The translations under genes were made by a program, and so were the position numbers. Shown piece by piece: positions 19,703 through 32,369 of a stretch of 64,000 nt of DNA. Positions within the stretch are counted from its first letter, which is position 1. Each line of letters starts with the position of its first letter. The notes under the pieces are model-generated. The model searched no databases and was not told the origin of the DNA. It saw only the letters and a program-made list of their open reading frames with translations. The stretch is taken from assembly GCA_013146195.2 (NCBI GenBank), contig CM028379.1:63185631-63249630 (forward strand), written 5' to 3'. The DNA is from Codonopsis lanceolata (lineage: Eukaryota > Streptophyta > Magnoliopsida > Asterales > Campanulaceae).

Positions 19703-20340
19703 CGATTACATTGACCACTGAGAGTCTAATGGCAATGGATTGTGTTGGTCTCTTAATCGACATCAAGTAATTATATTGCATTGTCTTTGGTTGATTAATT
19801 GAAATCACTGAATGACCTTAAGGGTATCGATTTTTTTTTCATTTTGGTAAATAAATCGACTGTATTGCATTGTGTTTGGTCGATTAATTGACCTCAAGTA
19901 AATAAAATGTTTTGCATTGCATTGTGTCTTAACTTAATTTAACTCGAGATTAAGGGATCAATTAATCTACTTTATTGCATTGTGTTTGGTCGATTAATTG
20001 ACCTCAAGTGACATAATATAATTGAGTGTATATCAATGTGTTTGGTCACTAATCCACTATAAAAGTTGCATTGTAAATTTGCAATTTTGGTGGCTTAATT
20101 GACTACAAAGAGTTGATTAAAAACATTTATTGACCTTAACTAACTTTAATCATAATTCAAAATTGTTCAACAGTCAAACAACTCAATCTACCGACAAGTG
20201 TTCAATTGAGTTAAGTAATCAACCATTTGCAAGTTTAATCCACCATTTGCAAATATGAATCTATATACAAACTTAAATTTTTTCATTATTTGTATTTATG
20301 AAACTACAATCTTATTTTACAATTTTATAGACTAATTTTT
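19703..20340. repeat. AT-rich DNA with diverged direct repeats
   Basis: The segment TTGCATTGTGTTTGGTCGAT, followed by taattgacctcaagt, recurs at about 19870, 19976 and in weaker form near 19780. No gene is seen. Confidence 0.5.
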
Positions 20341-20359
20341 TATTCAATTGCATTACAGT

Positions 20360-20816
20360 TATGACTTCAGCAAAATTTTGGACCATTGTGTTTTATTTTG
20401 GACATTTTGTCGATGAAAACAACAGATAGTCATGGAAATTTAGTGGCAACCAAAATGCAACAGGACTTTCAATCAATGATGAAATTTCGTGTGAAGAGTT
20501 ATATGCTAAAGTACGAAACATTTGCAAAGTTAATGATATAGAGATAACATTTCTTACTCCAGCAACGGTGCATAGTTTTCACATTCCAGTCTGGATTACT
20601 TCAAACAACAAAGTTGAATGGTACTTTAATATTAATAAACAAGGCTATTTGGCTCATCTATGTCTAACTCATGTGAGCCAAGAAAATTACGACGGGCACC
20701 GAGAAGAAAATAATGGAGTTAATGGTGACATAAATGAAGAAGAAAATAATGTAGTTGGTGGTGGTGGTGACAAGCAAATAGAAGAAGAAAACCATAATAT
20801 CTCAGTAAAAGAGTAA
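20360..20816 (+). pseudogene. Possible MuDR-type transposase N-terminal remnant
   Basis: The translation reads MTSAKFWTIVFYFGHFV, a stop after ENNR, then ISCEELYAKVRNICKV...PVWITSNNKVEWYF, followed by an acidic Asn/Glu-rich stretch. The order (hydrophobic strand, 'IS-x-EEL' helix, 'I-x-xDxxVEWF'-like strand, acidic tail) resembles the N-terminal domain of plant MuDR transposases. The frame ends at 20816 with no zinc finger or catalytic region. Similarity is by pattern only. Confidence 0.4.
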
Positions 20817-21319
20817 CTAATTTTCACAACTGTAAACCATAATATCTCAATAAAAAAGTAACTGTAAATAAATTAATATCTCAATAATTTTCACACGCTT
20901 GGATTTCCAAATAAATTAAAACGGTAAGATTTCAGTAAAAGAGTGAATTTATTTCATAAAAGTAAACAGTAATATCTCGATAATTTTAACATGCTTGGAT
21001 TTCCAAATAAATTAAAGCAGTAAGATTTCATTAAAAGAGTGAATTAATTTCATAAAAGTATTAAACGAACAATATTTTATAATATAGATAGATGTTTAAA
21101 CTTTGTATCGGATCAATGTATTTTGAACAAAGAAAAAACTAATGTTATTGATTGCAAACAAAACCAATAATCAAATTACTGTGAAAACAATACACTTATT
21201 TTAGTATTTTACATTAGAAACAAACAAAGTTCATAAATATATACTTATGGCAATAGTAGTCAACATTATTTGATGATTTTGATCATCACTCTCTCAAAAG
21301 TCAAAACACTCCATTTGAA
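20817..21319. other. AT-rich stretch, repeated short motifs
   Basis: The phrase 'atctcaataattttcacacgcttggatttccaaataaattaaa' occurs twice in diverged form (about 20877 and 20970). No gene is recognised. Confidence 0.4.
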
Positions 21320-21592
21320 TTCTTTTGCCAAAAATCTCAAAAGACTTGACATCAGGCTTCACCTTCGCTGCCTTCACTACTACTTATCCTTCGAATTCTT
21401 CTCCTCTTTCTCTTTGTTTCTCTCTCCGCTAATCTGCAGAACTTTCCCTTCCTCAACCTCTACCTTTACTTCCTCCTTCTTCAGCCCCAGAAGATCCGCC
21501 TTAAACACGTGCGCCTCCGGCGTCTCCTTCCAATTGATCCCCATGTTTGTGAATGCTTTTGTTTCATTTGAATCGAAATGATTTTGGGTCAA
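21320..21592 (-). pseudogene. Class I small heat shock protein pseudogene, core deleted
   Basis: The minus strand reads GINWKETPEAHVFKADLLGL, then KKEEVKVEVEEGKVLQISGE and RNKEKEE, the start of the alpha-crystallin domain of plant cytosolic class I HSP20s. In-frame stops follow. In another frame KAAKVKPDVKSFEIFG resumes, the typical C-terminal extension. The segment between (the WHRVERSSG to TVPK core) is missing. The N-terminal arm (MSLIP-type) is absent too. So the copy lost most of its fold and cannot make a chaperone. Confidence 0.75.
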
Positions 21593-22306
21593 TCAGTCAG
21601 CCTCAAACTCATTTTAAAACCCAAAGATTCTTGCTAAAACTCAAGCCAAATATGGGGAGATCTGAATCGAGATCTACTTCAAAAACCAATTTGCTTTCAA
21701 AAATCAAAAAGAAAAACCCAGAAGAATGGGTGAACCAATTTGGTTCGATTTTCAGAAATGGGTTGAGGTTTCTGGCCGCCATTGATGTAAAGTGAGCATG
21801 GAAGCTTCAACCCCTCCATGTCCTTACTCCACTTTCTCAGTCTTGCCTTCTTTTGTGAGTAGAGGAACGACGAAGCATATTCTGCCTCCACTATTAACCA
21901 AAGCGACTGCTGAGCATAGGAGGCGGAGAAAATCTCAAACTGAGGGAGACTTCTATAATCTTCAATTCACCGACTTCAATGGTGACTAAGGAGCTAGGGC
22001 TCGCTTTTGAAGTGGCGGTGAGTAGAAAAGAAAGAGTAATCGGGGATTATGCATCTGGATAACCAAGCATCGTGGAGATTGGCAGTTGGGAGGGAAAGCC
22101 CTAATTATATCGTTGAAGTGCAAAGTGGAGGCAGAAGTCTTCGGGGGTGTGATGAGAGTGATGGGTTGAGAGTGAAAAACCGCCGTTAGTATATGTGAGG
22201 AAGAGATAATAGCCTTTTGGATCTTCGTAAAACAGCAAATCACAACCGTTACTTATCCCAAGTCAATTATAAGTATGCGAGTGTGAGCTGTATTGTATTA
22301 TTATAA
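21593..22306 (-). other. Unassigned DNA ending in a Helitron-type 5' head
   Basis: The last ~70 bp (22240-22306), read on the minus strand, match the third head of the Helitron at 2541-2610 (acaatacagctca... acttgggataa). So a second, non-autonomous Helitron probably begins here and runs to lower coordinates, possibly including the HSP20 fragment. I could not find its 3' end. Open frames here (for example 21986-22243, -) are unrecognised. Confidence 0.45.
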
Positions 22307-22499
22307 CTAGATTGCGTGCGTGGATGGCGGCGATATCAGTATGGGACGATGTCAGTATGGGACGATGTTAGTATTCAAATAAATCAATATAATAAACAAC
22401 TTAAAATTAACATATTTTGGTAACCATTTAAAATTAACTTATCTTGGTACCCAATTCAAACAATATGATCATCCACAGTGGAATAAAAATATAAAATTA

Positions 22500-23290
22500 A
22501 TTTGGTATTTTTTTGAAGGAAACAAGGGCGGTACCCTGCTATATTTTATTAATAGAAAATAATATTACAAACTTGACTTGGGGACAACCGCCTTATAGGA
22601 GGGAGGCGGAGGAACGACTCGAAAAGGAAATACTAATAACAAATAAAAACTAAGAACTTTGAATTGAAGGAAAACCTTGTGCATCCATAATTATATCACT
22701 ACTTAATCTTCTTCTGGAGGCTCTTGTTTCACAACAATTTCTGGTTTTGAAACGCGAGACACAGTAACTCTATCCAACAATTCCATCTACACGTGAGACA
22801 AAGAAGATTCAGACAGATTAATTTAACTATACTTTATGCATAAAAATGACTAATTAATTAAAATATTAAAAAAAACATACCGCCTCATTTACAAAACTTG
22901 AATCATCGTACAACAGCATTTGAGATGGAGGAGGAGTGGGTGTCAGAGTTGTAGGTGGAGTTGCAGGTGGGGTTGCTGGAAGCTATTTTGGAGCAATATG
23001 TAAGATAAAAATTATGTAATTGTAGAATTTATATATGTAATTGTAAACACTTATCTAAACATGAGTTGGGTGCTTACAAATTCCTCTACAGAATCAGAAT
23101 CATAACAATTAGGTGGAGGGGGAGTTGGAGATGCAGGTGGAGTGTCAAATGGAGTTGCATTGCCCTATTTGAAACCATGTATGTGTTAGATATAAACTAT
23201 ATAATCGTAAAAAAATGTGTTAGATATAAACTATATAATCATAAAAAAATATTTTTTAGAGTTGGAAATTATAGGGATTTATACCAGTGG
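22500..23290 (-). other. 3' exons of the Helitron and LINE-end-like fragment
   Basis: Three short Pro/Thr-rich coding blocks with plausible splice sites read on the minus strand: GNATPFDTPPASPTPPPP (near 23160-23080), LPATPPATPPTTLTPTPPPS (near 22980-22900) and a final block ending KPEIVVKQEPPEED before a stop (near 22795-22700). They may form an extra C-terminal exon set or a separate small protein. At about 22510-22570 the sequence resembles a LINE 3' end. Confidence 0.35.
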
Positions 23291-23298
23291 TAAAAGCA

Positions 23299-26200
23299 CT
23301 ATAGAAGAACTTCAGGATAAACTATATTTGTTGTCGAAATTTCTTCTTGTGATGGTAAGAGAATTGTTATCCTGCCGAATGTAGTACATCGGGAAAGTGC
23401 AACGTATAATTGACCATGAGTAAATACTGGGGTACGCAGATCAATGCCGACAAATTTAACCGATTGACCTTGTGATTTATTTATATTCATTGCAAACGCC
23501 AACCTAATAGGAAATTGCCGTCTTGTAATAAGAATGGTAAGCTCAGAAGCAGAAGGGGTAAGAGAAATTCTTGGTATAAATACCAAATTTCCAGCTTTAT
23601 CTCCAGTTAATATTTCAGCTTCAATAATCTGTTGCGCACATCTTACTACCCTCAATCTAGTTCCATTGCAGAGACCATCCTTTGGGGCAAGATTCCTGAG
23701 CAAAATAACTGGACAACTGATTTTCAATTGCAGAGGGGGAGAGGGAAGGATTCAAAGAGTTCAAATATTCGATTGGGAATCGATTTGCCATAATCGGATC
23801 ACTCGTATCATCTTCCACGTTTTTGTCTGCCGATAGATAACTAATGACATTTCCGGGGAATATCTTCAATGCTTCAACATTTATATTATTAACATCATCA
23901 TTGCGTGCAGATAAAATAGTACGTTCTGTTAAGAATTTCGCAGAAGAAGTCTCAGTCCTATGCAGCTGTGGATACACTTCTCTTATTAATTCACCGAGGT
24001 CTTTACACTTTTGAATTGTAGAAAGGTAGTTCAATGGTTTCCTTTGGATTGGTTCCTACCTGTTTATTGAAATTAAATTAATGTTAATCATAATATATTT
24101 ATTAATTTAAAGTTTAAACGTAGATGTGTAAATTGATATTACCTCGTTCAAATATGTAGCGAATTCAACATTTTCTGAATCATTTGGATTCAATCGCATG
24201 TTTTGTGATAGAGTCAAAATATGTATCTGATTCCAAAGTATTGATTTTTGAAGAGTTGATCCCACAATTTGTTCACAATATTCTTTTGGTACAACGGGCA
24301 AAGTTTGACAAAAATCCCCACCAAGTACAACAGTAATTCCACCAAAAGGGTTGATGTTATCACGAACATCTTGAAGGGTGCGATCCACGGCCTCAACGCA
24401 ATGACGATGTTGCATAGGGACCTCATCCCATATAATCAATTTCATCTCCCTAAACAATTCCGCATGAATTGATTGTTTAGTGAAGGAACATATAGTGTCT
24501 TCCAACACATTCAATGACAGACAAAACGTAGAAATGCGCAGTTCTACCGCCTACCAACAACAATGATGCAATTCCAGATGATGCAACACAAATGACGATA
24601 TGACCAAGGCTTCGACAGTATCCTGCAATGGTGTTGTATAAAAATGTTTTGCCCGTACCAGCACCCCCATTCAAAAAAAAGGTCCTTCCATGACTCAAAA
24701 CTACTGAAGAGATTACAGCTTCGAAACAGCGTCGTTGACCGTCATTCAAACAGTTAATATTTTCTTCTACACCAATTTTGTGAGCATCGTATCGGAGTTG
24801 TCTATGTTCCCACAATAGTCTATTGTTTCCTGCTATTTGTGTCCAATTTTCATTTGGGAGGGGCATCGGTGAAAAATCTTGTAAACTTTTTCTAGATTCT
24901 TGCAATATTTCGTTCAAGAGATGCAAACCATAATCTGTTACTTGACCATCAGTCGGATTTGTAATTCTGAAATTCGTACGCAATTGGTGTGGAAGATCAT
25001 CACATATATTTATTGCAAACTTATTCCACAACTTGTCAGGCTGTATTGGAGAACATTGTGTTAGAATAAGGGCAAATAATCTTCTCAATTGGTATCCAGT
25101 CTTCATAACCGAAGCTTCTTCTAAACATTGCGCCCATTCTTCGTCATCTTCTAAAAGACCCCGTGCAACACATGCATCTTTAAACGTATCATATTGAATA
25201 CCATTGTATGTGCGTAAATTTTCCCACGATGTCGGGCCTTTCACGGTAATTAGTAATAGTCTGAGGTAAAATCTCTCCACTCGAGGGGCTAGCAAAGTAT
25301 ATTCTACCAATAGCATTGCTTGGATAGTTGGGATGCCTACGTTTCCAAAAATTTTTATTCCAAGTGTAATTCTGTGGCATTTGTTGATATGTTAAATCTC
25401 GGGCCATTCTATCAGAGGCACAACAATTTAAAAAAGCCATTAATTTCGTTACTTTCTCCTCAGCTTGTTGACCAATCTGATCTCGTGACTGTCTTGAATC
25501 ATACAAAACATTATGTTCTCTAGGAAGATGGAGATCCAATCGAATAACATTAGGACATTCTTCATGTAAAGTGTTGCCAAATAACCGCCATGCAGCTTCC
25601 GGTGGTCCAATATACCTTGCATCAAGATATTGTTTGATCTCATCACCCCTCCCCAAAACCATTGTAGTTCTATCATGTCCTTTGTAGATGTACTTATTAA
25701 TGTACTTGACACATCTCAATCCAGCACAAACCTCCACATTAATATGACAGTTAAACATCTCTGTTAGATAAGGATTATACGGTACGACATCTCTATTATC
25801 CAATTGTTTCCCCTTCACCACCAATACCAAGTCATTGTTGCGTTGACGATAGACTGGATAACCATCAACATCAATAGAAGTAGTTTCAGCCCATAGTTTT
25901 GGGTATCGTTTCTTGCAAAAATTATTGTCCATACATTGCGCACGTGGGTTTCTCGGCCCGCATGGTCCATGTATCATGCATCTCTTAACTGTGTCGAAAA
26001 GTGCAGGCTTACTGATCGGATCAGGTAACTCTGCCGAGACCACTCTATCAACTTGTTCAGGTGTTTTCATCTTATCCGGCTCTGCGAGAAAAAATAGAGC
26101 ATGCATATGAGGCAATCCCCGTTTTTGAAACTCAATCGTGAAAACATATGCTTCTATTCGTCCGAACACCCTCTTTTCTTTTACCGTTTTCATCAATTGT

Positions 26201-28699
26201 TTTCTCTTTAATTCAAAAACTCGAGCAACCAAATTTGGTCGATCAGCAGCAGTTTGATTAGGTAGTAGAGCATCATTAATTTCAGGCCACGTTGGGTTGG
26301 CTGTCATGGTTAAGAAAATATCTGGGTGTTTGTATGTGCGAGTGATAGCCATAGAATCTTGAAAAATTTCATACATGTGCCTCGGTCCACCAGTAAAAGA
26401 AGATGGAAGAATATATCTCTCAAAATGGTTGAATACTCTGAAGTTCGTTGGAATAAACGATAACTATAGTAATCCATCATTGTGAGTCGGTTTCTTGGGT
26501 TAGTACTTGGGGCATCTTTACCCACATCCCAATGCATCATTGACGGTTCCCACCCTAGCTCCCCAAATGGAAACAATAAAACATAATGCAATGGTGCGTA
26601 TGCCGGGTGACATTCACTAATCCGCATCAACCCTCGGTCTCCTCTGAGATATACAACAATATCTCTTGATTCCCTCTTTTCAGTACCATCACCAGGCAAT
26701 ATTACTGCAATCTCATCTACTGTCGGTGCATTATAACGTCGTCGATCAGTTCTCGGATTATACTGCAAACACGCCGGTAAATCTTGATCAGATTCATCTT
26801 GGTTTTGTTGTTGTAATATTTCGTGCGCTTGACGAAATTTAGATACAAATGGATTGTTTTGTAACAAACATTCTTGGATGAGGGCCAAGAGTTCTCGATC
26901 TAATGTAGGATTCGGCGTTCACATTGTTTAAAGCGGAAAGATCGGTCGTATATATAAAGCTGAGCATACACGGGATCTGTACCCGACTGTGGTAATAATG
27001 CACCATTACGATGTCGCAATTCACCATGGATAGTGAAGCTATAAGGACCCCTCCCTATTAGGACACTACGATCTATTGTACATCCAAGACTTGTAAAAGC
27101 ATTTTGCATTATCTTGTCGAATGTCTTTGTAAAAATGATTTAGATCGGTTATCACAACTTCTTAGTATAATGTTCAAAGAGTAGGTGGATCACGAAGTGA
27201 AGGTAGTTTGATTTTCCCTTGATTGCAACACGTTCCAAATTTGGGATTGGACCTAGAAGAACGAACCAATCTCTCATCGATCCAGTGCATCGCTTTACAG
27301 TACTCACAAATGATGTTCATTCTCCCAAGGGAATGACGGCTTTGATCCAGCACTTGTTGATTCTTAATGACGGGTAGAGGAAACGCATCATCTTCAACGT
27401 CACCTATTTGCTCATGTTCCTCTTCAAAGTCACTTATACGACCATGTTCTTCTTCAGTTGTGAGAGTTTCTTCTAGAATAGGAGTCCTACATTTAAAAGG
27501 TTGAATTAAAATGTTTTAAGGTTGAATTATAATCTTGTCATGGTCAATTATTTGAATTAAATAGGAGAGAAATAGAAATTAAGTTACATAATAGTAGGAT
27601 GATGTTGTTGCGAGGCATGCATTTGTCATCTCCTTTTTCCTAATGCCCGTCTTGAAGGAGGCAAAACAATGTTTGAAGACAGCGGTTCGGAATCTGGAAT
27701 AGGAGTCCTACATTTAAAAGGTTGAATTAAAATGTTTTAAGGTTGAACTATAATCTTGTTATGGTCAATTATTCGAATTAAATAGGAGAGAAATAGAAAT
27801 TAAGTTACATAATAGTAGGATGATGCTGTTGTGAGGCATACATTTGTCGTCTCCTTTGTCCTAATGCCCTTCTTGAAGGAGGCAAAACAATGTTTGAAGA
27901 CAGCGGTTCGGAATCTAGTCAAGCTCTTTCACGTTCAACTCGTTCTCTTGCGAAACGTCTTGTTTGTCCAATCCCACGTCTACCACGGGTTGTTGCACGT
28001 ATTGGCGCGATATACGTCCTTTCAAATGTAGAAATATTACGATTGGGTTTGTGAATTATAGAAGATGAGCTTTCTCCTAACTTCATATTCAAAGAAGGGG
28101 GAAACATTTGCTGGGCTCGACTTAATCGCACGGTCAATTCATAATCATCATCCTAAAGCAATTAAGGTAACTAAATAAACAATTAAGGTAAATAAACAAT
28201 ATAATATGTATATATGTAAACCATGTCAACGTATGTCGCATGGAAGTATGACATAATATATTGGTGTATGTGTGCATATGGTTGGGTGACTTTGGTGAAA
28301 ACTAAACAAATCATATAAAAAGCTAATTAGAACATAAAATCCTAAAAATCATTGCAATAGACCAATGTAGTATAGAAGTATGACATAATAATAATTTTGA
28401 CGTTGTAATATATTCAACCAAACAAAACATCTATTATAAAAACTACTCAAAACATAGAATCATGAAAAATGTATAATCAAATGAAAACATGTAATTCATT
28501 AAAGTCGTCTATTTTGGTATTTTATAATGGAAACATGATATATGTTTAACCTAAAATAAACATGATATGAAACATGTGTATGAACAATTAGTTTAACATA
28601 ACATGCTCAAAACAATCTAAGTAATCCTACCTCTTGTAGAGATGGTGGCGATGGTGGTGCAGGTTCTTTTCCTTTTCTTGGAGGTGGAGGTTGATCCAT
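23299..28699 (-). pseudogene. Helitron Rep/Pif1-like helicase gene, multiply broken
   Basis: Exon 1 is 28699-28631 (MDQPPPPRKGKEP), spliced to an exon starting at 28152 (DDDYELTVRLSRAQQ), which stops at 27919. A zinc-binding region follows near 27300 (CEYCKAMHWIDER, FGTCC). The helitron-like N domain lies at 27109-26310. The Rep domain at 26376-25189 has the HUH-type site (RGLPHMHALFF) and paired tyrosines (KYINKYIYKGHD). The helicase at 25316-23299 has Walker A (GGAGTGKT), Walker B (LIIWDE) and C-terminal INKSQGQS and YVALSRC motifs. Damage: a deletion with frameshift near 26410 between the N domain and the Rep core, frameshifts near 25250, 24540 and 23690, and the stop at 27919. It is not functional as it stands. 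Confidence 0.85.
27475..27917. repeat. Tandem duplication, two 221 bp copies
   Basis: Copies begin at about 27475 and 27696 and differ at only a few positions. The duplication covers the splice-proximal part of the Helitron gene between its first coding exons and the zinc-binding region. It duplicates a coding end and an intron, which adds to the disruption. Confidence 0.85.
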
Positions 28700-29782
28700 G
28701 TAGTAAAACTTGTTGCTGCATAGACATAAAGAAGAATAATAAATAGCAATAAATCCAAAATAAAAAATTATTGGATTCTAAGAAACTTGAACTGCAACTA
28801 TGGCCATTTGGGTTTTTTTATTTATTTATTTTTTAACTTTAACTTAGTTTTTGGTTGTTTGCAATTTTGGTTTTGGAAGTAGTTCAAACAAATGTATTTC
28901 AAAAATTGACTTTTAAACGGGACCTCTTTACTAGGAACGGAGGGATTAATTAATAAGTTGTATACGAAATTACAGGCTAAACAAACAAAATGGACGGGAC
29001 AAAAATTAAATTGATGAAGTTAATTACGATAACAGTTAAAAAGAAAAAAAATTCAAATTACAAAACTTACGATTTTTTTAATTTTTTTATTTGTATACGA
29101 AATTGCGGGTCGGAAAAAAAAATTAATTGATTAAGTTAAGTACGATAACAATTAAAAAGAAAAAATTTAAAATACAAATATTCCAAACTTAGACATAAAT
29201 TAAATTGGGATTCACTTGATTACGATAGCAATCAATTAAGAAACTACAACTAAATATTTGTAAAACCACAAAGGTCATTTTATTATTAATAAACTACTAA
29301 AAGTATTATTTTCTTAAAAAAATTAACTTTCAAACAGGGCCTCTTTGCCCGTAACGGATGGATTAATTAATTATTTGTATACGAAATTGTGGGCCGAACA
29401 AAAAAACACCGGAAAAAAATTGATTAAGTTAATTACTATAAATTTGTATACGAAATTGTGGGCCAAAAAAATTAAATTCATTAAGTTAATTACGATAACA
29501 ATAAATGTAAAACAATAATGGTAAAACAATAACGGTAATTAACTGTAAAACAATAACGGTAAAACTGTAAAACTGTAAAACTATAAAACAATAACTCTAA
29601 AACTGTAAAATCTTAAAATAATAACTTTAAAACCGTTATAGATACAAACGGTTATAGATCCGTGAAATTAAATCATGGCCAATGATTGTGTTTGGTAAAA
29701 ACAAATCATGCCCGGTAAATAGCTTTTAAATCCTGGCCGGTAAATAGCTTTTGAAACCGCCTGATCTGTTTTATATAATAGA

Positions 29783-31120
29783 TAAATCATAAGTTATCTA
29801 TAAGCCACTTAAAGTATATGTAAAATCATAAGTTGTAAACACTAATTCTAGTATCTATTTCTACTTTTCAAAAATACGTAAATCCTCTTTTAAATTTTTT
29901 TTTTTATAAATTTCATTTACCCTTCGTAATAATTGTAATAATAACAATAATAACTAAAGGTAATAATAATAATAATAATAATTATTATTATTATTATTAT
30001 AAAATAATATTAATAAAAGGGATAATAATATTATTAATAAATATAATATATGAATAATGATAATAGTAGTAATAATAATAATAATAAAGTAATAATAATA
30101 ATAATAATAACATTACTATTAATATTAATATTATTAAATAATAATAAATTTAATGATAATAATAAAAGAAATAATAATAATAAGAATTATTAATATTAAT
30201 AATAAAAATAAAAGTAATACTAATAATTATTATTAGTATTATTATACTAATAATAATAATAATATAAATCACATTTTGTGATGAGGCTATTTTAGTGTTT
30301 ATATTTGAATTTAACATTTTTTAAACTTACTAATCAAACGCATATACTAGCTTATGAAAGTTAATCAGCACTTTCAAAAAACTAAATCAAATAGTACCAA
30401 TTATTAGTTATCAGTCATAAGTAATAAATTATCGGCACATACCAATTATTTACTTTTATCTTTTATTTAATTGGCTTTCCTTATTCTAGTAGTTTTATTT
30501 TAAAATTTCCTAGTCATATTATTGTAAGGTTTCCTAAATCCTAGTTATAGTTTCATGTTATGAGAAATTACTCTATTTAAACCTTTGGTTTTGGGTTTGT
30601 AAGGAGATAACTCAATTACAATTTGATTACTCTTAGATTTGTTAAATCTCATTTTGTTTCTTCACTAAAGTTAGGGTTTGTTGTACCAAGTAACCATGAA
30701 CAACTTCTCCTTTTATACTTTAGTGCACTTCATATTTGAACACTCTAGTGGTACCCACAATAATACAATTATATCCTTCGGGCTACTTTTGAACCAAAAT
30801 AACAATTTAATAAAAACCATATTTATTATATAGTTTATTTGTAAACTAAAAAGAAGAACAAAATTATGTATATTTTATTAAAAAAACTACAAGCTGTGTT
30901 CAATACTTCAATTTAAATGAGTACTTATTTACTGTTAGTGTAAAGATCTTTTTTTTTTCTTGAGTGCAATTTGATGTATTTTATTTAGGGAGTAAAATTT
31001 TCTTCAAATACTTAATGGCATTCTTATCCGATTTCAAAGAGTTTTTGTTTCGGTATAATTACAAAAACATTTTTAGTGTGTGAATATGTAAAAAGTAAAG
31101 TTAAGAAACTCTGAAGGTTA
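29783..31120. other. AT-rich DNA with (AAT)n tract and LTR-like fragment
   Basis: About 29930-30260 is an imperfect (AAT/ATT)n microsatellite that can fold on itself. At about 30480-30790 the sequence (ctatttaaacctttggttttggg, then gtaaggagataa) resembles the R/U5 part of a Ty1-copia LTR, but ends and a partner LTR are not visible. No gene is seen. Confidence 0.35.
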
Positions 31121-31124
31121 CTTA

Positions 31125-31747
31125 GGTAGTGTTTGGTAACATTTCTATTTCTTTTTTTTTTTTTTTTCATATGTTTCTGTTTCACATTGTTTCTATTTCT
31201 TTTTTATTTTGGACAAGAAACAAAAACAAGTTTGATAGCCGTTTCTATTTCTATTATGAAAAATAAACAAAAGCTAATCATTTTTGACAAACATTTTTAT
31301 TTCCTTTCACAACGTTATATTCTTTTTCAAAAAAATTAACACATTACAACTTTGATAATAGTATATTATATCCAATTCGAACGGGTAGAATAATAATTCA
31401 CATGATTTCATCTACTATTAAAAAAATGTGGATAAGCAACTTCTCATCCGTTGGGTTGAGTTGGAACGGATGATGGGTCGAAACTTATTAGAACCCGAAT
31501 ATCAAACTGATTTAAACGGGTGACGTGTTAAAACGGGACGGCTCATCTTAATCCAGATTTTCTCCCAAAATTTCATAATTTTATAGAGTAAAAGCTATCA
31601 GGTCAAAATGGGTAATGGATCCGACCCTCTTTAATCAAACCCGTTAATATTTTTTAGTCAAAACAAGTTACATGTGCAATCCAAAAATATTAATGGGTTC
31701 GGTATGATCGGGTGGATTAACGAGTTCAGTGTTGTAATTGTCAGGCC

Positions 31748-31787
<40 letters not shown>

Positions 31788-32026
31788 CAAAGTTCGAAGG
31801 CTAGACCTCATTTAAGTTGACCGACCTTGACTCTTCTAAGTTTCGAAAAAGAATCATTTCTCTTAAAAAAGAAAAGATTTTTTTTCATTTCTAAATTTTG
31901 GGGAATAATAAGAAACGTTTCTAGTTTATCAGAAATAGAAATGATTGTCAAACGTATTTCTATTTCTATTTTTCACAAAATATTAGAAATAGAAACAAAA
32001 ATATTAAAAACGAAATTGTTACCTTA
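31125..32026. mobile_element. MITE-like region with poorly conserved inverted ends
   Basis: The left end reads AGTGTTTGGTAACATTTCTA. The right end has an inverted GGTAACAATTTCG, and runs of 'tttctatttc' are mirrored inside both arms. Between them lie (CA)n(TA)n repeats at about 31749-31788 and unrelated DNA, so the element is probably interrupted. No target duplication was found. Confidence 0.35.
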
Positions 32027-32369
32027 TGGACTGTTTTTTAAAGCATATACTCTTCGATGTAAACGTTGTCATAATTAAAGGAAATAATGACACCTATTTT
32101 AGAACAGAAAGATTCTATTTATAGAATATGTCTTATGTAGTACGGTCTTATAAATCTTAATTCGTAAGGCAGAGGCTTACTCTTTTACAGTTCAACTCAT
32201 TAATAACGATGGATTGGGTAAGGAAAATCCGTTTTACAAAATATATCTGTAAGACTGTTTTACCTAAATTTTTACCTATAAAATATAGGTCATATTTGAA
32301 TAAACAATTCATTGAGTGAATTATAATATTGTTTATGATTTTCTAATGACCAAATTATAAAACAAAATA

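Larger units (their letters stand above)
22307..29782 (-). mobile_element. Helitron of autonomous type, 7.5 kb, coding region decayed
   Basis: On the minus strand it starts TCTATTATATAAAACAGATC directly after host A (29783) and ends CTAG (22310-22307) before host T (22306), the A|T insertion rule of Helitrons. A convincing 3' hairpin is lacking; the end reads ccacgcacgcaatCTAG. Head-proximal DNA (28.9-29.7 kb) is shared with the small Helitron at 1906-3201. The coding region is the Rep/helicase gene (pseudogene entry). Confidence 0.78.

Noticed and set aside
29930..30260. Structured RNA or origin from the AAT/ATT-rich inverted tract
   Set aside because: It is a trinucleotide microsatellite; folding is a consequence of (AAT)n next to (ATT)n.
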